A stretch of DNA of 64,000 nucleotides from CALZJC01 sp963781065 (GCA_963781065.1 CAWAET010000004.1:806001-870000); one strand, 5' to 3'; positions 8,827 to 19,423 are shown, numbered from the stretch's first letter. A program made the numbers and translations. Notes: generated by a model not told the origin, from the letters alone.

Positions 8827-10248
8827 CTACGGGAAGATCCCCAGGTCCCCGTAGGTAGTCGCGATCTTGTCGATGGCGCAGATAAAGGCCGCGGTGCGCA
8901 GGTCGATCCGGTCGCCGAAGCGGTGCCGCACCTCCAGCAGCTGCTGGTAGGCGCTGGACATGGTCTCCTCGAGGCCGGAGAGCACCAGGTCCCTCTCGCT
9001 CGCGCCGCGGCTGAACTCGGCTACCTGGTCGGCATCCAGGCTCTTACCGGTCAGGGTCGCGACCGCGGAGAGGATGCGCCGGTTGGCCTGCTCCTCGAAC
9101 CGCTTCTGCAGCCGGCCGAAGCGCAGGTGCGAGAGGTTCTTGACCCATTCGAAATAGGAGACCGTGACGCCGCCCGAGTTGAGGAACGTGTCCGGAAGGA
9201 TCAGCACGCCCCGCTTGCTGAGGACATCGTTGGCGGCCAGGGTGAGCGGCCCGTTGGCGGCCTCGGCGAGGATCTTGCACCGCACCCGATCGGCGTTGGC
9301 GAGAGTGATCTGCCGCTCCAGGGCGGCCGGCACCAGGATGTCGCATTCGAGCTCCAGAGCGTCGGCCGAGCGAGCCAGGTTCTGGGCGCCCGGGAAGTCG
9401 AGGATCGATCCGGTCTCGCGGCGGTGGGCGACCACCTGCTCGAGATCCAGCCCCTTCGGGTTGGCGATGGCGCCTTCGTACTCGGCCAGGCCGATCAGCA
9501 CCGCGCCGTCCTCCTGGAGGAACTTGGCGGTGTGGTAGCCGACGTTGCCCAGCCCCTGGATCACCGCCGTCTTGCCCGCGATGCCGGTCTGGAGCCCCAG
9601 CTTCCGCATGTCCTCGGCCACGTCACAGGCCTCGCGAATGCCGAAGTACACGCCGCGCCCGGTGGCCTCGGTGCGCCCCCGGATGCCGCCCTGGGCGACC
9701 GGCTTGCCGGTGACACAGGCCAGATAGTCGACCTCGCCGCCGCTCAACCCCATGTAGGTGTCGGCGATCCAGGCCATCTCCCGCGCGCCGGTGCCATAGT
9801 CGGGCGCCGGCACGTCGACGCCGGGGCCGATGAAGTTCTTCTTCTTGAGCTCGAAGGTGTAGCGCCGGGTGATGCGCTCGAGCTCGCCGACGCTGTACTT
9901 GCGACTGTCGATCCTGATCCCGCCCTTGGCGCCGCCAAAGGGGACGTCGACGATGGCGCACTTGAAGGTCATCAGCGCGGCCAGCGCCCGCACTTCGTCC
10001 TCCTCCACCATCAGGCTGTAGCGGATGCCGCCCTTGGTGGGCATGCGGTGATGGCTGTGCTCGGCGCGCCAGGCGTGGATCACCTCGATCTTGCCGTTGT
10101 CGCGCTTGAGCGGCAGGGCGACGTGGTAGACCGAAGTGCACTCGCGGATCTGGGAGAGCAGGGTCGGGTGGTGATCGGTGAGAGCCGCCGCGCGATCGAA
10201 CGCGCTGGTGACCTCCTGCGAGAAGCTGCGCTCCTGGGTCTCTGTCAT
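8827..10248 (-). CDS. gdhA: Glu/Leu/Phe/Val dehydrogenase (glutamate dehydrogenase)
   Basis: 473 residues. It catalyses oxidative deamination of glutamate to 2-oxoglutarate, or the reverse. Family blocks are clear: RMPTKGGIRY (substrate-binding Lys), FGGAKGGIRID with a second Lys, GVDVPAPDYGTGAREMAWI with the catalytic Asp, and a Rossmann segment AVIQGLGNVGYHTA. The C-terminal GGVTVSYFEWVKN is typical of hexameric GDH. Length is slightly above the usual ~420-450 because of a longer C-terminus. The ATG directly follows CAGGAG. It lies 36 bases downstream of, and co-directional with, the Rossmann protein gene, so the two may be co-transcribed. Coenzyme preference is not obvious. Confidence 0.94.
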   Translation of the reverse strand: MTETQERSFSQEVTSAFDRAAALTDHHPTLLSQIRECTSVYHVALPLKRDNGKIEVIHAWRAEHSHHRMPTKGGIRYSLMVEEDEVRALAALMTFKCAIVDVPFGGAKGGIRIDSRKYSVGELERITRRYTFELKKKNFIGPGVDVPAPDYGTGAREMAWIADTYMGLSGGEVDYLACVTGKPVAQGGIRGRTEATGRGVYFGIREACDVAEDMRKLGLQTGIAGKTAVIQGLGNVGYHTAKFLQEDGAVLIGLAEYEGAIANPKGLDLEQVVAHRRETGSILDFPGAQNLARSADALELECDILVPAALERQITLANADRVRCKILAEAANGPLTLAANDVLSKRGVLILPDTFLNSGGVTVSYFEWVKNLSHLRFGRLQKRFEEQANRRILSAVATLTGKSLDADQVAEFSRGASERDLVLSGLEETMSSAYQQLLEVRHRFGDRIDLRTAAFICAIDKIATTYGDLGIFP

Positions 10249-10284
10249 CTCCTGGCGTCCCCCTTGTGCGGCCCCCGCGGGCCG

Positions 10285-11916
10285 TCAACGCTTGATGCGG
10301 TCCCCTTCCTCCTCGACCGAGAGGATCCAGCCGACGATCTTGCCGGGCTGGATCTCTTTGGCCTCGTGCCAGAAGCGCCGATTGCGCATCCAGCGGCTGG
10401 AGCTGTCTTCCTCGGGGATCGCCATCGTGTCCTGGTGGATCTTCTCGAAGCGCGAGATCCAGCACGCGCAGTTGCTCTCGCGCAGGTCTATCCAGCCGTC
10501 GTGCACCCAGCCCTCCAGGCGCTGCGGCGTCACCTCGGCGCCGCAGGTATTGGCCGGCACGATTACCGACGGCCCGCGCAGCAGCTCGCCCGAGTCGAGC
10601 AGGATCGGCAGCCCGACGGCGAGCGCCTCGGCGGCGAGGCGCGGTCGCTCGTCGAGCAACGCGTGGAGTCTCGCGGTCACCGCGGCGGGAGTCGACTCGC
10701 GCACCGCGGTCATGGTGCCGAACGCCTCGCGCAACAGGTGCGCCTCGTAGAGCAGCTTGGAGTTGCGCGGCGGGCCGAGCATCTCGAAGGCGACGCTGCG
10801 GGTGTGGCCCTGGCTTTCGAGCTCGCCCAGCCGCTCGAGCGCCCAGTGGCGCATCAGGCCGGCGCGGTAGGTCGGGCCGAGGACCGCGTTGTCGAGCGCA
10901 TTGATGACGTCGTGGCCGGTGTTGCCGCCCTCGATCTCGAAGATCAGGATGCGGGCGATCTCCTCCGGCGTGACGAACTCCATCTGCGCCGCGGTGGTCA
11001 GCAGGGCGAACTCCTCGAGGCTGAAGATGCCGTTCTCGCCGGTGTCGATGTAGGCGGTCTCGAGCACCTCGTCGGTCAGGTGGCCGGCCGACGGGTCGAG
11101 GGTGGAGAAGGTCTCGCCGATCGGCTGCGGCTTCGCGTCGACCAGGCGGAGAGCCTCGCCACGGCGCACGATCGGACCGTGGCCGACCTTCTTCCAGGCG
11201 ATGGCGGCGGCCGGCTTGATCTCTTTGGTGATCGGCGCTCCCGGCGTGCGCGCCATGAGAAACAGCAGCATCGAGTGGGCGCCGGCGACGGCGCTCTTCG
11301 ACAGCAGCACCCGGCTGGGCTTCTCCTCCGAATGGGTGTAGGGCACGTTGAGGCCCATGCCGCCGGTGCCGCTGGTGCCGATCTTGAAGTAGATGCGGGT
11401 GCCGGCGTCGATCATGCCGCGGTAGAGAATCTGGATGTGGCGGATCAGCCGGGGTATGTAGAGCGACTCCAGCAGGTCCTCGATGGCGGTGGCGGGCGGG
11501 GCGTCGGTCTTCTCCAACTGCTGGTAGAGCGCTTCGGCGGCATGAAACATGTCGCGGTAGGCGATCCCGGTGGCGGTGTTGACCGAGTCGACGACGATCT
11601 CCGGCCGCGACTCGTTGAGCAGCCGGTAGAGCAGGAAAGAGTCCAGCCGGTCGTCCCGGAGCACCGCCAGCTGCGCCGCGATGCGCTGGCGGCGCGGCGC
11701 CTTCTCGGCCAGGCCGAAGATGTCGCCCCAGGAGACCGACAGCCGGGTGTCGCCGGCTTCGGACGTCAAATCCCGGCGCGCCTGCTCGGACTCCTCCTGC
11801 CGCAGGCTGTGGATCTGGATCTCAGCCGGTTTGCGGATCAGCAGTTCACGGCAGATGGCGATGCCGACCAGCCCGTAGCCGCCCAGTACAAGGACCTTCT
11901 TTCCCTGGATGTCCAT
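10285..11916 (-). CDS. Large NAD(P)-binding Rossmann-fold protein of unknown function
   Basis: 543 residues from the ATG at 11916 (MDIQGKKVLVLGGYGLVG). The N-terminus is a classic dinucleotide-binding beta-alpha-beta unit (VLVLGGYGLVGIAICREL). The middle includes FKIGTSGTGGMGLNVPYTHSEE and later EIEGGNTGHDVINALD. The C-terminal third (GPSVIVPANTCGAEVTPQRLE, NCACWISRFEKIHQD) is not a domain I recognise. It resembles an extended short-chain dehydrogenase/reductase at its N-terminus only. It is upstream of gdhA on the same strand with a 36-base gap and may be co-transcribed. No function assigned. An upstream-extended frame to 12087 has no better start. Confidence 0.8.
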   Translation of the reverse strand: MDIQGKKVLVLGGYGLVGIAICRELLIRKPAEIQIHSLRQEESEQARRDLTSEAGDTRLSVSWGDIFGLAEKAPRRQRIAAQLAVLRDDRLDSFLLYRLLNESRPEIVVDSVNTATGIAYRDMFHAAEALYQQLEKTDAPPATAIEDLLESLYIPRLIRHIQILYRGMIDAGTRIYFKIGTSGTGGMGLNVPYTHSEEKPSRVLLSKSAVAGAHSMLLFLMARTPGAPITKEIKPAAAIAWKKVGHGPIVRRGEALRLVDAKPQPIGETFSTLDPSAGHLTDEVLETAYIDTGENGIFSLEEFALLTTAAQMEFVTPEEIARILIFEIEGGNTGHDVINALDNAVLGPTYRAGLMRHWALERLGELESQGHTRSVAFEMLGPPRNSKLLYEAHLLREAFGTMTAVRESTPAAVTARLHALLDERPRLAAEALAVGLPILLDSGELLRGPSVIVPANTCGAEVTPQRLEGWVHDGWIDLRESNCACWISRFEKIHQDTMAIPEEDSSSRWMRNRRFWHEAKEIQPGKIVGWILSVEEEGDRIKR

Positions 11917-12104
11917 CGGTTGTCGAGAAGCGGCGGCCCCGGCCCGGGCCGCCCGGTCATTGTACCGCCTGTGGGGACCGCAGCCTGCCCGTTTCCGCTG
12001 AAGGTAGAATCCCAGCAGCGGTCTGGACCCGGTCCCGTTTGTCGGCAAGAGGTGCCCATGCCACCCGGTCCAGACAGTGACCGTCACTGAGGAGAGGACT
12101 CGAG

Positions 12105-13709
<1,605 letters not shown>

Positions 13710-13798
13710 AGGAGCGGCTTGGCCCGGCGGGGCGGCGTAAGAGATCCGTATGTCGCCGCGGGGCGGCGCCTCGAACCGCGGGGCCGAGTGCCGTGAAC

Positions 13799-13824
13799 AA
13801 GAAAAAGGGAGGCCTCGGCCTCCC
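13799..13824 (-). terminator. Rho-independent terminator downstream of dodecin
   Basis: GGGAGGC / GCCTCCC with a four-base loop (13807-13824). Read on the minus strand it is followed by CTTTTTCTTG-like T-rich sequence, about 40 bases past the dodecin stop. On the plus strand the hairpin lacks a following T-run, so it serves mainly the minus strand. Confidence 0.8.
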
Positions 13825-13865
13825 TGGATACGCGCTTCGCCGCGCCTCGACGCGGCCGGCCGGCC

Positions 13866-14069
13866 TCAGTCGCTGAGGACGAAGGTGACCTTCATGTTGA
13901 CGCGATAGGCCGAGACCTCGCCGTCCGCGACGTCGACCTTCATCTCGCTGACCCAGGCACCGGTGATGTTCTTCAGGGTCTTGTGGGCCCGGGCGATGCC
14001 GACCTTGACGGCGTCATCGAAGCTGTTGGGGGAACTGGCGGAGATCTCGGAAACCTTGGCTACGGTCAT
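13866..14069 (-). CDS. Dodecin family flavin-binding protein
   Basis: 67 residues, the exact size of dodecins, which assemble as 12-mers that store or buffer flavins. The sequence MTVAKVSEISASSPNSFDDA, then VGIARAHKTLKNITGAWVSE with the ligand-stacking Trp, and VNMKVTFVLSD at the end is diagnostic. The ATG at 14069 has a strong AAAGGAG eight bases upstream, so the longer frame to 14102 is not needed. A terminator follows. It stands alone between pckA (convergent) and the GGDEF-EAL gene. Confidence 0.95.
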   Translation of the reverse strand: MTVAKVSEISASSPNSFDDAVKVGIARAHKTLKNITGAWVSEMKVDVADGEVSAYRVNMKVTFVLSD

Positions 14070-14202
14070 GGGACGACTCCTTTCGGCCTTGCGGCCCAAC
14101 ACATTGGGTTGTGGGCGATTGCGCCTGGCGGCTACGGCCCCGCTGGCCTACCGAGTCTATCGCGTGCCGGCGGCCGCCGCCGCCGGAGGCTGCCGGCTTG
14201 GG

Positions 14203-16698
14203 CTAGGGCAGCGGCTCGGGGCGCGCCAGCAGGAAGCCCTGGGCGTAGTCGATGCCGATTCGCCGCACCGACTCGAGCGTCTCCTCGTCCTCGACGAACT
14301 CGGCGATCGTGCGCAGTCCCATGACGTCGCCGATCTCGTGGATCGAGGCCACCAGGGCGGTCTGGATCGGGTCGACGGTCATGTTGCGCACGAACTCGCC
14401 GTCGATCTTGAGGAAGTCGAGCGGCAGGCTGCGCAGGTAGCCGAGCGAGCTCAGCCCCTTGCCGAAGTCGTCGAGGATGAACCGGCAGCCCATGCTCCGG
14501 AGCGCCGAGAGGAATCGCTGGGCGCGCTTGAGGTCGGCGATGGCCGCGGTCTCGGTGATCTCGAAGAGGATCTGCCCGGGATCGACCCCGGTGGCCTCGA
14601 ACTCGCCGATCACCAGGTCGAGAAAGTCGCTCGCCCCGAGGCTGAAGCCCGAGATGTTGATGGTGAAGCAGGGCCGCCGCTCGTCGTCGGCCCAGCCGTT
14701 CCCGGCCAGCCGGTGCAGCGCAGTCGCCAGCACCCAGCGGTCGATCTCGGCGATCAGCCCGAATCGCTCGGCGGCCGGGATGAAGCTGCCGGGCCCCACG
14801 ATTCGACCCTGCTCGTCGATCATCCGGACCAGTAGCTCGCTGAGCGGCGCCTCCCGGTCGCCGCCGTCCTGCAGCGGCACGATCTTCTGGTGGTACAGGG
14901 TGAAGCGGTTCTCGTCGAAGGCCTTGTTGATGCGCGAGACCCACTGCATCTGGCCGAAGCGCTCGGCGACCGCGCTGTCGCCCGGCTGGAAGTCGTGGAT
15001 GCGGTCGCCGCCCTTCTCCTTGGCCATCAGGCAGGCGGCGTCGGCGTCGCGCATCAGGGCGGCGGCGCCGCCGGCGCCGGCATCGCGCAGCAGCGCCACC
15101 GGGTCCACCGGGTCGGGGCCGATCGCGACCAGGCCGATGCTGGCGCGGCAGCTGAAGGTACGGCCCTCGGAGAGGAACGGGGCGCCACGAATGGCGTGGC
15201 GGATCTGCTCGGCCAGGTTGTGCGCCCGCGCCGGCGTGCAGTCGCGGAAGAGCACCGCGAAGGTATCGCCGCCGAGGTGCGCTACCAGGTCCGTGTCGCG
15301 CAGGTTGGCCTCGATCAGGGCCGCGGTCTGCTGGATCAGCCGGTCGCCGGCCGCCTGGCCGCCGGTGTCGTTGACCAGCCGGAAGTTGTCCAGGTCGAAG
15401 TGGCACAGGGCGTGGCGCGTGCCCTCGGCCTGGCGCTCGGCGAGGACCCGCTCCAGTCGACCGACAAAGGCGCGGCGGTTGATCAGCCCGGTCAGCGAGT
15501 CGTGGCTGGCCAGCCGGCTGACCTCTTGCTGGATCTTGCGCAGCCGGCTGAGGTCGCGGAAGGTCAGCACCGCACCGATGACCTCGCCCCGGCGATCGCA
15601 GACCTGGGCCGCCGAGTCCTGCACCGGGTGCCGGCCGCCATCGCGGTCGGCCAGCAGGCGGTCCCCGACGAGGATCGACTCGGGGCCCTGGCGCAGGCAC
15701 TGGCTGAGCGGATCCGGAAGCCGCTCGCCGGTTGCCGGGTCGACGATCCGGTAGATCTCCTCGGCCGGCCGGCCGTAGGCCTCGGCGAGGGTCCAGCCGG
15801 TGAGCTTCTGGGCCACCGGGTTGATGTAGTCGATCATGCCGCGTGCGTCGGTGCGCAGCACGCCGTCGGCGATCGACGCCAGGGTGACGTCGGCCTTCTC
15901 CTTCTCCTGGAACAGCGCCTCCTCGGCGATCTTGCGCTCGCTGATGTCGTGCGCCGCGCCGATGACCCGGCGGGTCCAGCCGTCCTCGTTGCGCACGACG
16001 ACGCCGCGCTCCGCCAGCCAGCGCACCTGGCCGGACGGGGTGATGATGCGCAGGTCGATGGCCAGATCGCTGCCCTGCTTGAGGGTGTCGATCAGAGCGC
16101 GCCGCAGCCGTGGCCGATCTTCGGGATGGATCAACTCGGCGAAGTCGGCCCCCGAGTTGGCGCTGCGGCGCAGGGCGAAGCCGAACAGCTCGTCGGCCAG
16201 GCCGCTGAGCTCGAGCCGGTCGCTGTCCGGCTCCCACTCCCAGTAGACCGAGCGCGCCGCCCGCTGCAGCAGCCGCAGGCTCTCCCGGCTGCGGGCCAGC
16301 GCCGCCCGCGTTTGCCGGTGGTCGGTCTCGTCGCTGCCCGAGGCCAGGATCGAGCGCCGGCCGCGCAGCTCGACCGGGGTTGCCACCAGATGTAACCAGC
16401 GGCTGTCGCCGTTGCGGCGGCGGACCCGCAACTCGATCTCCTGGGTGGTGAGCGCGCCCTGCTCGAGCCGGCGCAGCAGCTCGGCGGCCAGTTCGCGGCC
16501 CTCGGGATGGAGCAACTGGTCGAGGTCGAGCCCGGTCAGCTCGTCCACCTGGCGGCCGAGCACCCGCGCCGCGGCGGGATTGGCGTAGCGCAGCTGGCGG
16601 TCGAAGACGACCACCACCGCGGGACTCGACGCGACCAGTACGTCGCCGAGCTCGGCGGCCGACAGAGGCGCCTCGCGCAGACGTTGCGGCAGACCCAT
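14203..16698 (-). CDS. PAS-PAS-PAS-GGDEF-EAL signalling protein
   Basis: 831 residues, probably cytoplasmic (no signal peptide or clear membrane helix). Three PAS domains span about residues 15-400, with typical strands such as VVVFDRQLRYANPAA, SVYWEWEPDSDRLEL and DARGMIDYINPVAQKLTG. The GGDEF domain (about 415-590) reads LGGDTFAVLF, so the catalytic Glu of GG(D/E)EF is replaced and cyclase activity is doubtful. The EAL domain (about 600-825) has SELLVRM in place of EALLR, but keeps FTINIS, LFEITET, ILDDFGKGLSS and LKIDGEFV, so c-di-GMP phosphodiesterase activity is likely. It is divergent from the SMUG1 gene, whose start lies 25 bases away. Confidence 0.95.
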   Translation of the reverse strand: MGLPQRLREAPLSAAELGDVLVASSPAVVVVFDRQLRYANPAAARVLGRQVDELTGLDLDQLLHPEGRELAAELLRRLEQGALTTQEIELRVRRRNGDSRWLHLVATPVELRGRRSILASGSDETDHRQTRAALARSRESLRLLQRAARSVYWEWEPDSDRLELSGLADELFGFALRRSANSGADFAELIHPEDRPRLRRALIDTLKQGSDLAIDLRIITPSGQVRWLAERGVVVRNEDGWTRRVIGAAHDISERKIAEEALFQEKEKADVTLASIADGVLRTDARGMIDYINPVAQKLTGWTLAEAYGRPAEEIYRIVDPATGERLPDPLSQCLRQGPESILVGDRLLADRDGGRHPVQDSAAQVCDRRGEVIGAVLTFRDLSRLRKIQQEVSRLASHDSLTGLINRRAFVGRLERVLAERQAEGTRHALCHFDLDNFRLVNDTGGQAAGDRLIQQTAALIEANLRDTDLVAHLGGDTFAVLFRDCTPARAHNLAEQIRHAIRGAPFLSEGRTFSCRASIGLVAIGPDPVDPVALLRDAGAGGAAALMRDADAACLMAKEKGGDRIHDFQPGDSAVAERFGQMQWVSRINKAFDENRFTLYHQKIVPLQDGGDREAPLSELLVRMIDEQGRIVGPGSFIPAAERFGLIAEIDRWVLATALHRLAGNGWADDERRPCFTINISGFSLGASDFLDLVIGEFEATGVDPGQILFEITETAAIADLKRAQRFLSALRSMGCRFILDDFGKGLSSLGYLRSLPLDFLKIDGEFVRNMTVDPIQTALVASIHEIGDVMGLRTIAEFVEDEETLESVRRIGIDYAQGFLLARPEPLP

Positions 16699-16723
16699 TG
16701 CCGCGTGAGTATAGATTCGCCCG

Positions 16724-17482
16724 GTGAAAGAGACTGCGAAGCAGGTAACAGAACGCGCCGGGCGACTGGTGCGGATCGCCCGCGAGCTCTCGAACCGGGT
16801 GGACGGGATCGAGGTCGGGCCGCCGGTGAGCCATGTCTACAACCCGCTGGAGTACGCGCGCGCCGCGCACGAGGAGTACCTGCGCCGGTTTGGCGGCGCG
16901 CCCGGCCGGGTGGTGCTGCTGGGCATGAACCCCGGCCCCTGGGGGATGACCCAGACCGGCGTGCCGTTTGGCGAGGTGGAGCTGGTGCGCGACTGGCTGC
17001 GGATCCGGTCACCGGTCGGGCGGCCGCCGAGCGAGCATCCAAAGCGCCCGATCGAGGGGTTTGCCTGCCGCCGGCGGGAGGTCAGCGGCCGGCGGCTGTG
17101 GGGTTGGGCGCGCGACCGGTTCGGCTCGCCGCGGCGGTTCTTCGCCCGCCTCTTCGTGGCCAACTACTGCCCCCTGGTCTTCCTCGAGGCGAGCGGCCGC
17201 AACCTGACGCCGGACCGGCTGCCGGTGGCGGTGCGGGCGCCGTTGCTGGCTGCCTGCGATGACGCCCTGCGGGCGCTGGTCGCCGTCATGGAGCCGCGGC
17301 TGGTCGTCGGCGTGGGCGGCTTCGCCGAGGCCCGCGCGGCCGAGGCGCTCGCCGGGATGGCGGTGCCGGTGGGGCGCATTCTCCACCCCAGCCCGGCGAG
17401 CCCGGCGGCCAACCGGGGCTGGCGGCAGGCGGCCGAGCGCCAGCTGGCGGCGCTCGGCGTCGAGCTCGAGCCCGAAGACTGA
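16724..17482 (+). CDS. SMUG1-type single-strand-selective uracil-DNA glycosylase
   Basis: 252 residues. SMUG1 enzymes remove uracil and oxidised pyrimidines from DNA in base excision repair. The water-activating motif GMNPGPWGMTQTGVPFGEV (about residues 67-85) is almost the textbook SMUG1 sequence. The second catalytic motif, HPSPASPAANRGW, is near residue 224. FVANYCPLVFL in the middle also fits. GTG is the start, with the coding sequence opening 25 bases from the divergent GGDEF-EAL start. SMUG1 is common in animals but patchy in bacteria. Confidence 0.94.
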   Translation: MKETAKQVTERAGRLVRIARELSNRVDGIEVGPPVSHVYNPLEYARAAHEEYLRRFGGAPGRVVLLGMNPGPWGMTQTGVPFGEVELVRDWLRIRSPVGRPPSEHPKRPIEGFACRRREVSGRRLWGWARDRFGSPRRFFARLFVANYCPLVFLEASGRNLTPDRLPVAVRAPLLAACDDALRALVAVMEPRLVVGVGGFAEARAAEALAGMAVPVGRILHPSPASPAANRGWRQAAERQLAALGVELEPED

Positions 17483-17506
17483 GCCGGGTCGCGGCGAGCG
17501 CCGGCA

Positions 17507-17709
17507 CTAGCAGCCCGTGGTAGAAGTCTGGATGGTCGCGCGACAAGGGCCGAAACCCCTTGTCGCCCTTCGGGTTGTGGGCGGCATGGGGCCATCTGCG
17601 GCGTTGCCACGACTCGACGATAGCCCGCATCGCCTGCGTCGTGGCGCCTTGCATCTGGCCCCATGGCGCCCGCAACGCGACCGTCCAGACTTCTACCACG
17701 GGCTGCTAG
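17507..17709. mobile_element. 203-bp MITE-like palindromic element, complete copy
   Basis: Terminal inverted repeats of 34 bases (17507-17540 and 17676-17709) match at 33 positions; the tips are CTAGCAGCCCG and CGGGCTGCTAG. Inside are a side hairpin (CGACAAGGG/CCCCTTGTCG, about 17540-17564) and a second nested stem (GCATGGGGCCA with TGGCCCCATGG), so the whole copy can fold as a cruciform. No ORF of its own is credible. A second, left-truncated copy with very high identity lies at 59938-60098. A transposase acting in trans would be needed; none is in the window. Confidence 0.85.
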
Positions 17710-17746
17710 GCTCGGGCTAAGATCCCCCCTGGAAAGCGAGCGCACG

Positions 17747-18841
17747 GTGGTCGATCTCACAGAGCAGCCCCCGGCGCACCGGTCGCCGGCGCCCCCGCCC
17801 GGCCGGCGCGACATCGGTCCGGCGCTCTCCGTCGCCGCCGTGGTGGTGGTGGTGGCGGGCTTGAAGGCGGCGGCGCCGCTGCTCGGGCCGCTGCTGATGG
17901 CCCTGTTCCTGGCGACCCTCAGCCTGCCGCTGCTGCGCTTCCTGCTGGCGCACTCGGTGCGCCCGGGGCTGGCGGTGCTGGCCACGGTGCTGGCCAACGT
18001 CGCTCTGCTGACCGCCTTCGGCTTCGCGCTCACCGGCGCACTCAACGGTTTCACCAAGGTGGCGCCGACCTATCTGACTCAACTCAACGGCATGATCGGC
18101 TCCGGGATCGAGGCGCTGCGCGAGCGCGGCATCGACCTGTCCGAGCTCTTTGCCGGGGCGCAGATCGATCCGGGGCAGATCGTCGACCTGGCCGGCGGCC
18201 TGCTGGGCCGCGGCGTCGCGCGGGTGGCTTCGGCGGTCTCTTTCGTCACCGTGGTGTTGGTGGCGCTGATCTTCCTGCTCTCCGAAATGGTCAGTTTCCC
18301 CGCCAAGCTGGAGCGGGTGACGGGCCGGGATGGCGCCGCCTCGCGGTACTTCACTCACATCAGCCGCGACTTCCAGCGCTACCTCGGCGTCAAGACCGTG
18401 GTCAGCCTGGGCACCGGGCTGGTGGTGGGTCTCTGGGTGTGGGTCCTGGGGGTCGACTTCCCGCTGCTGTGGGGCCTGCTTGCCTTCCTGCTCAACTACA
18501 TCCCGGTCCTGGGCTCGATCCTGGCGGCGGTGCCGACTGTGGCGCTCACCCTGGTGCAGCTGGGCAGCGGCAGGGCGGCGCTGGTGGCGCTGGGGTATCT
18601 GGCGGTCAACGTGCTCGTCGGCAACCTGCTCGAACCGCACCTGATGGGGCGCCGCTTCGGGTTGTCGCCGCTGGTGGTCTTCGTCGCCCTGGTGTTCTGG
18701 GCCTGGGTGCTCGGTCCCCTGGGCATGATCCTGGCGGTGCCGATGACCATGGCCCTGAAGATCGCCCTCGACTACTCCGAGCGCTGGCGCTGGCTGGCGT
18801 TGCTGGTCGAACCGGCGCCGCGCGCCGCGCCCGCGCCCTGA
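17747..18841 (+). CDS. AI-2E family transporter (PerM-like permease)
   Basis: About 364 residues from a GTG at 17747; the frame extends into the MITE-like element upstream, which argues for the later start. It has about eight hydrophobic helices, starting with GPALSVAAVVVVVAGL and LLGPLLMALFLATL. Family blocks include FLLSEMVSFPAKL, the soluble segment between helices, LLNYIPVLGSILAAVPT, NLLEPHLMGRRFGLSPL and GPLGMILAVPMTMALKI. The family includes the AI-2 exporter TqsA and Na+/H+ antiporters, so the substrate is unknown. The C-terminus is Ala/Pro-rich. Confidence 0.92.
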   Translation: MVDLTEQPPAHRSPAPPPGRRDIGPALSVAAVVVVVAGLKAAAPLLGPLLMALFLATLSLPLLRFLLAHSVRPGLAVLATVLANVALLTAFGFALTGALNGFTKVAPTYLTQLNGMIGSGIEALRERGIDLSELFAGAQIDPGQIVDLAGGLLGRGVARVASAVSFVTVVLVALIFLLSEMVSFPAKLERVTGRDGAASRYFTHISRDFQRYLGVKTVVSLGTGLVVGLWVWVLGVDFPLLWGLLAFLLNYIPVLGSILAAVPTVALTLVQLGSGRAALVALGYLAVNVLVGNLLEPHLMGRRFGLSPLVVFVALVFWAWVLGPLGMILAVPMTMALKIALDYSERWRWLALLVEPAPRAAPAP

Positions 18842-18879
18842 GCGGGGCCGGGCCGGACGCCTGGGTCCCGGCCTGCCCG

Positions 18880-18907
18880 TTGACAGGGTGCCTCCAATTG
18901 TTATGAT
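18880..18907 (+). promoter_or_regulatory. Sigma-70 promoter of the SUF operon
   Basis: TTGACA (18880-18885), a 16-base spacer and TATGAT (18902-18907) form the best promoter in the window. The predicted start falls inside the inverted repeat that follows. Confidence 0.85.
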
Positions 18908-18912
18908 CGGTC

Positions 18913-18939
18913 GAAACAGGACCAGAGAGGTCCTGTTTC
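18913..18939 (+). promoter_or_regulatory. Inverted-repeat operator before the Rrf2 regulator gene
   Basis: GAAACAGGACC (18913-18923) and GGTCCTGTTTC (18929-18939) are perfect 11-base inverted repeats around a 5-base centre. They cover the expected transcription start. This is the expected place for autoregulation by the Rrf2 protein encoded 20 bases downstream. A transcript hairpin is the alternative reading. Confidence 0.82.
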
Positions 18940-18958
18940 TCACGCAAAGCCCACAACC

Positions 18959-19423
18959 ATGATCCGCATGACCAAGCAGACCGACTACGGAATCGTCCTG
19001 CTGACCCGCATGGCCGCCCTGCCGGACCGCCAGTTCAACGCCACCAAGCTGGCTGCCGAGTCCCGGCTGCCGCAGCCGACGGTCAGCAAGATCCTCAAGG
19101 TCCTCGCCCGGGCCGGTCTGCTGGACTCGCACCGCGGCGTCAAGGGCGGCTACACCCTGGCTCGCGACCCCGAGACGATCACCGTCACCGAGGTGATCGG
19201 CGCGCTCGAAGGCGGAATCGGGATCACCGAGTGCATCGACGATACGCCCGGCGAATGCTCGCACGAGGCCCGTTGCCCGGTACGCGGCAACTGGCACCGG
19301 ATCAACGAGGCCATTCGCCAGGCCCTGGACGGAATCAACCTGGCCGAGATGGCGCAGCCCGAAGCGGTGCCCCTGGTGAGCCTCGGCAGCGCGTCGACGG
19401 CGCGCAGCGCCGAGATCGGCTAG
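18959..19423 (+). CDS. Rrf2 family SUF system regulator (IscR/SufR-like, Fe-S)
   Basis: 154 residues. The N-terminal winged helix reads MTKQTDYGIVLLTRMA, then LPQPTVSKILKVLARAGLL and RGVKGGYTLAR, matching Rrf2 regulators of SUF operons. Three Cys in the C-terminal half (TECIDDTPGEC then HEARC; spacing C-x7-C-x5-C) fit a [2Fe-2S] ligand set, so it probably senses Fe-S status. It is the first gene before sufB, with a strong promoter and palindromic operator upstream, which suggests it represses its own operon when holo. ATG 18959 is used; a second ATG three codons on is possible. Confidence 0.94.
   Translation: MIRMTKQTDYGIVLLTRMAALPDRQFNATKLAAESRLPQPTVSKILKVLARAGLLDSHRGVKGGYTLARDPETITVTEVIGALEGGIGITECIDDTPGECSHEARCPVRGNWHRINEAIRQALDGINLAEMAQPEAVPLVSLGSASTARSAEIG

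Noticed and set aside
17507..17709. Minus-strand frame of about 137 codons through the MITE-like element as a gene
   Set aside because: The frame follows the inverted repeats and extends into SMUG1 antisense; there is no recognisable domain.
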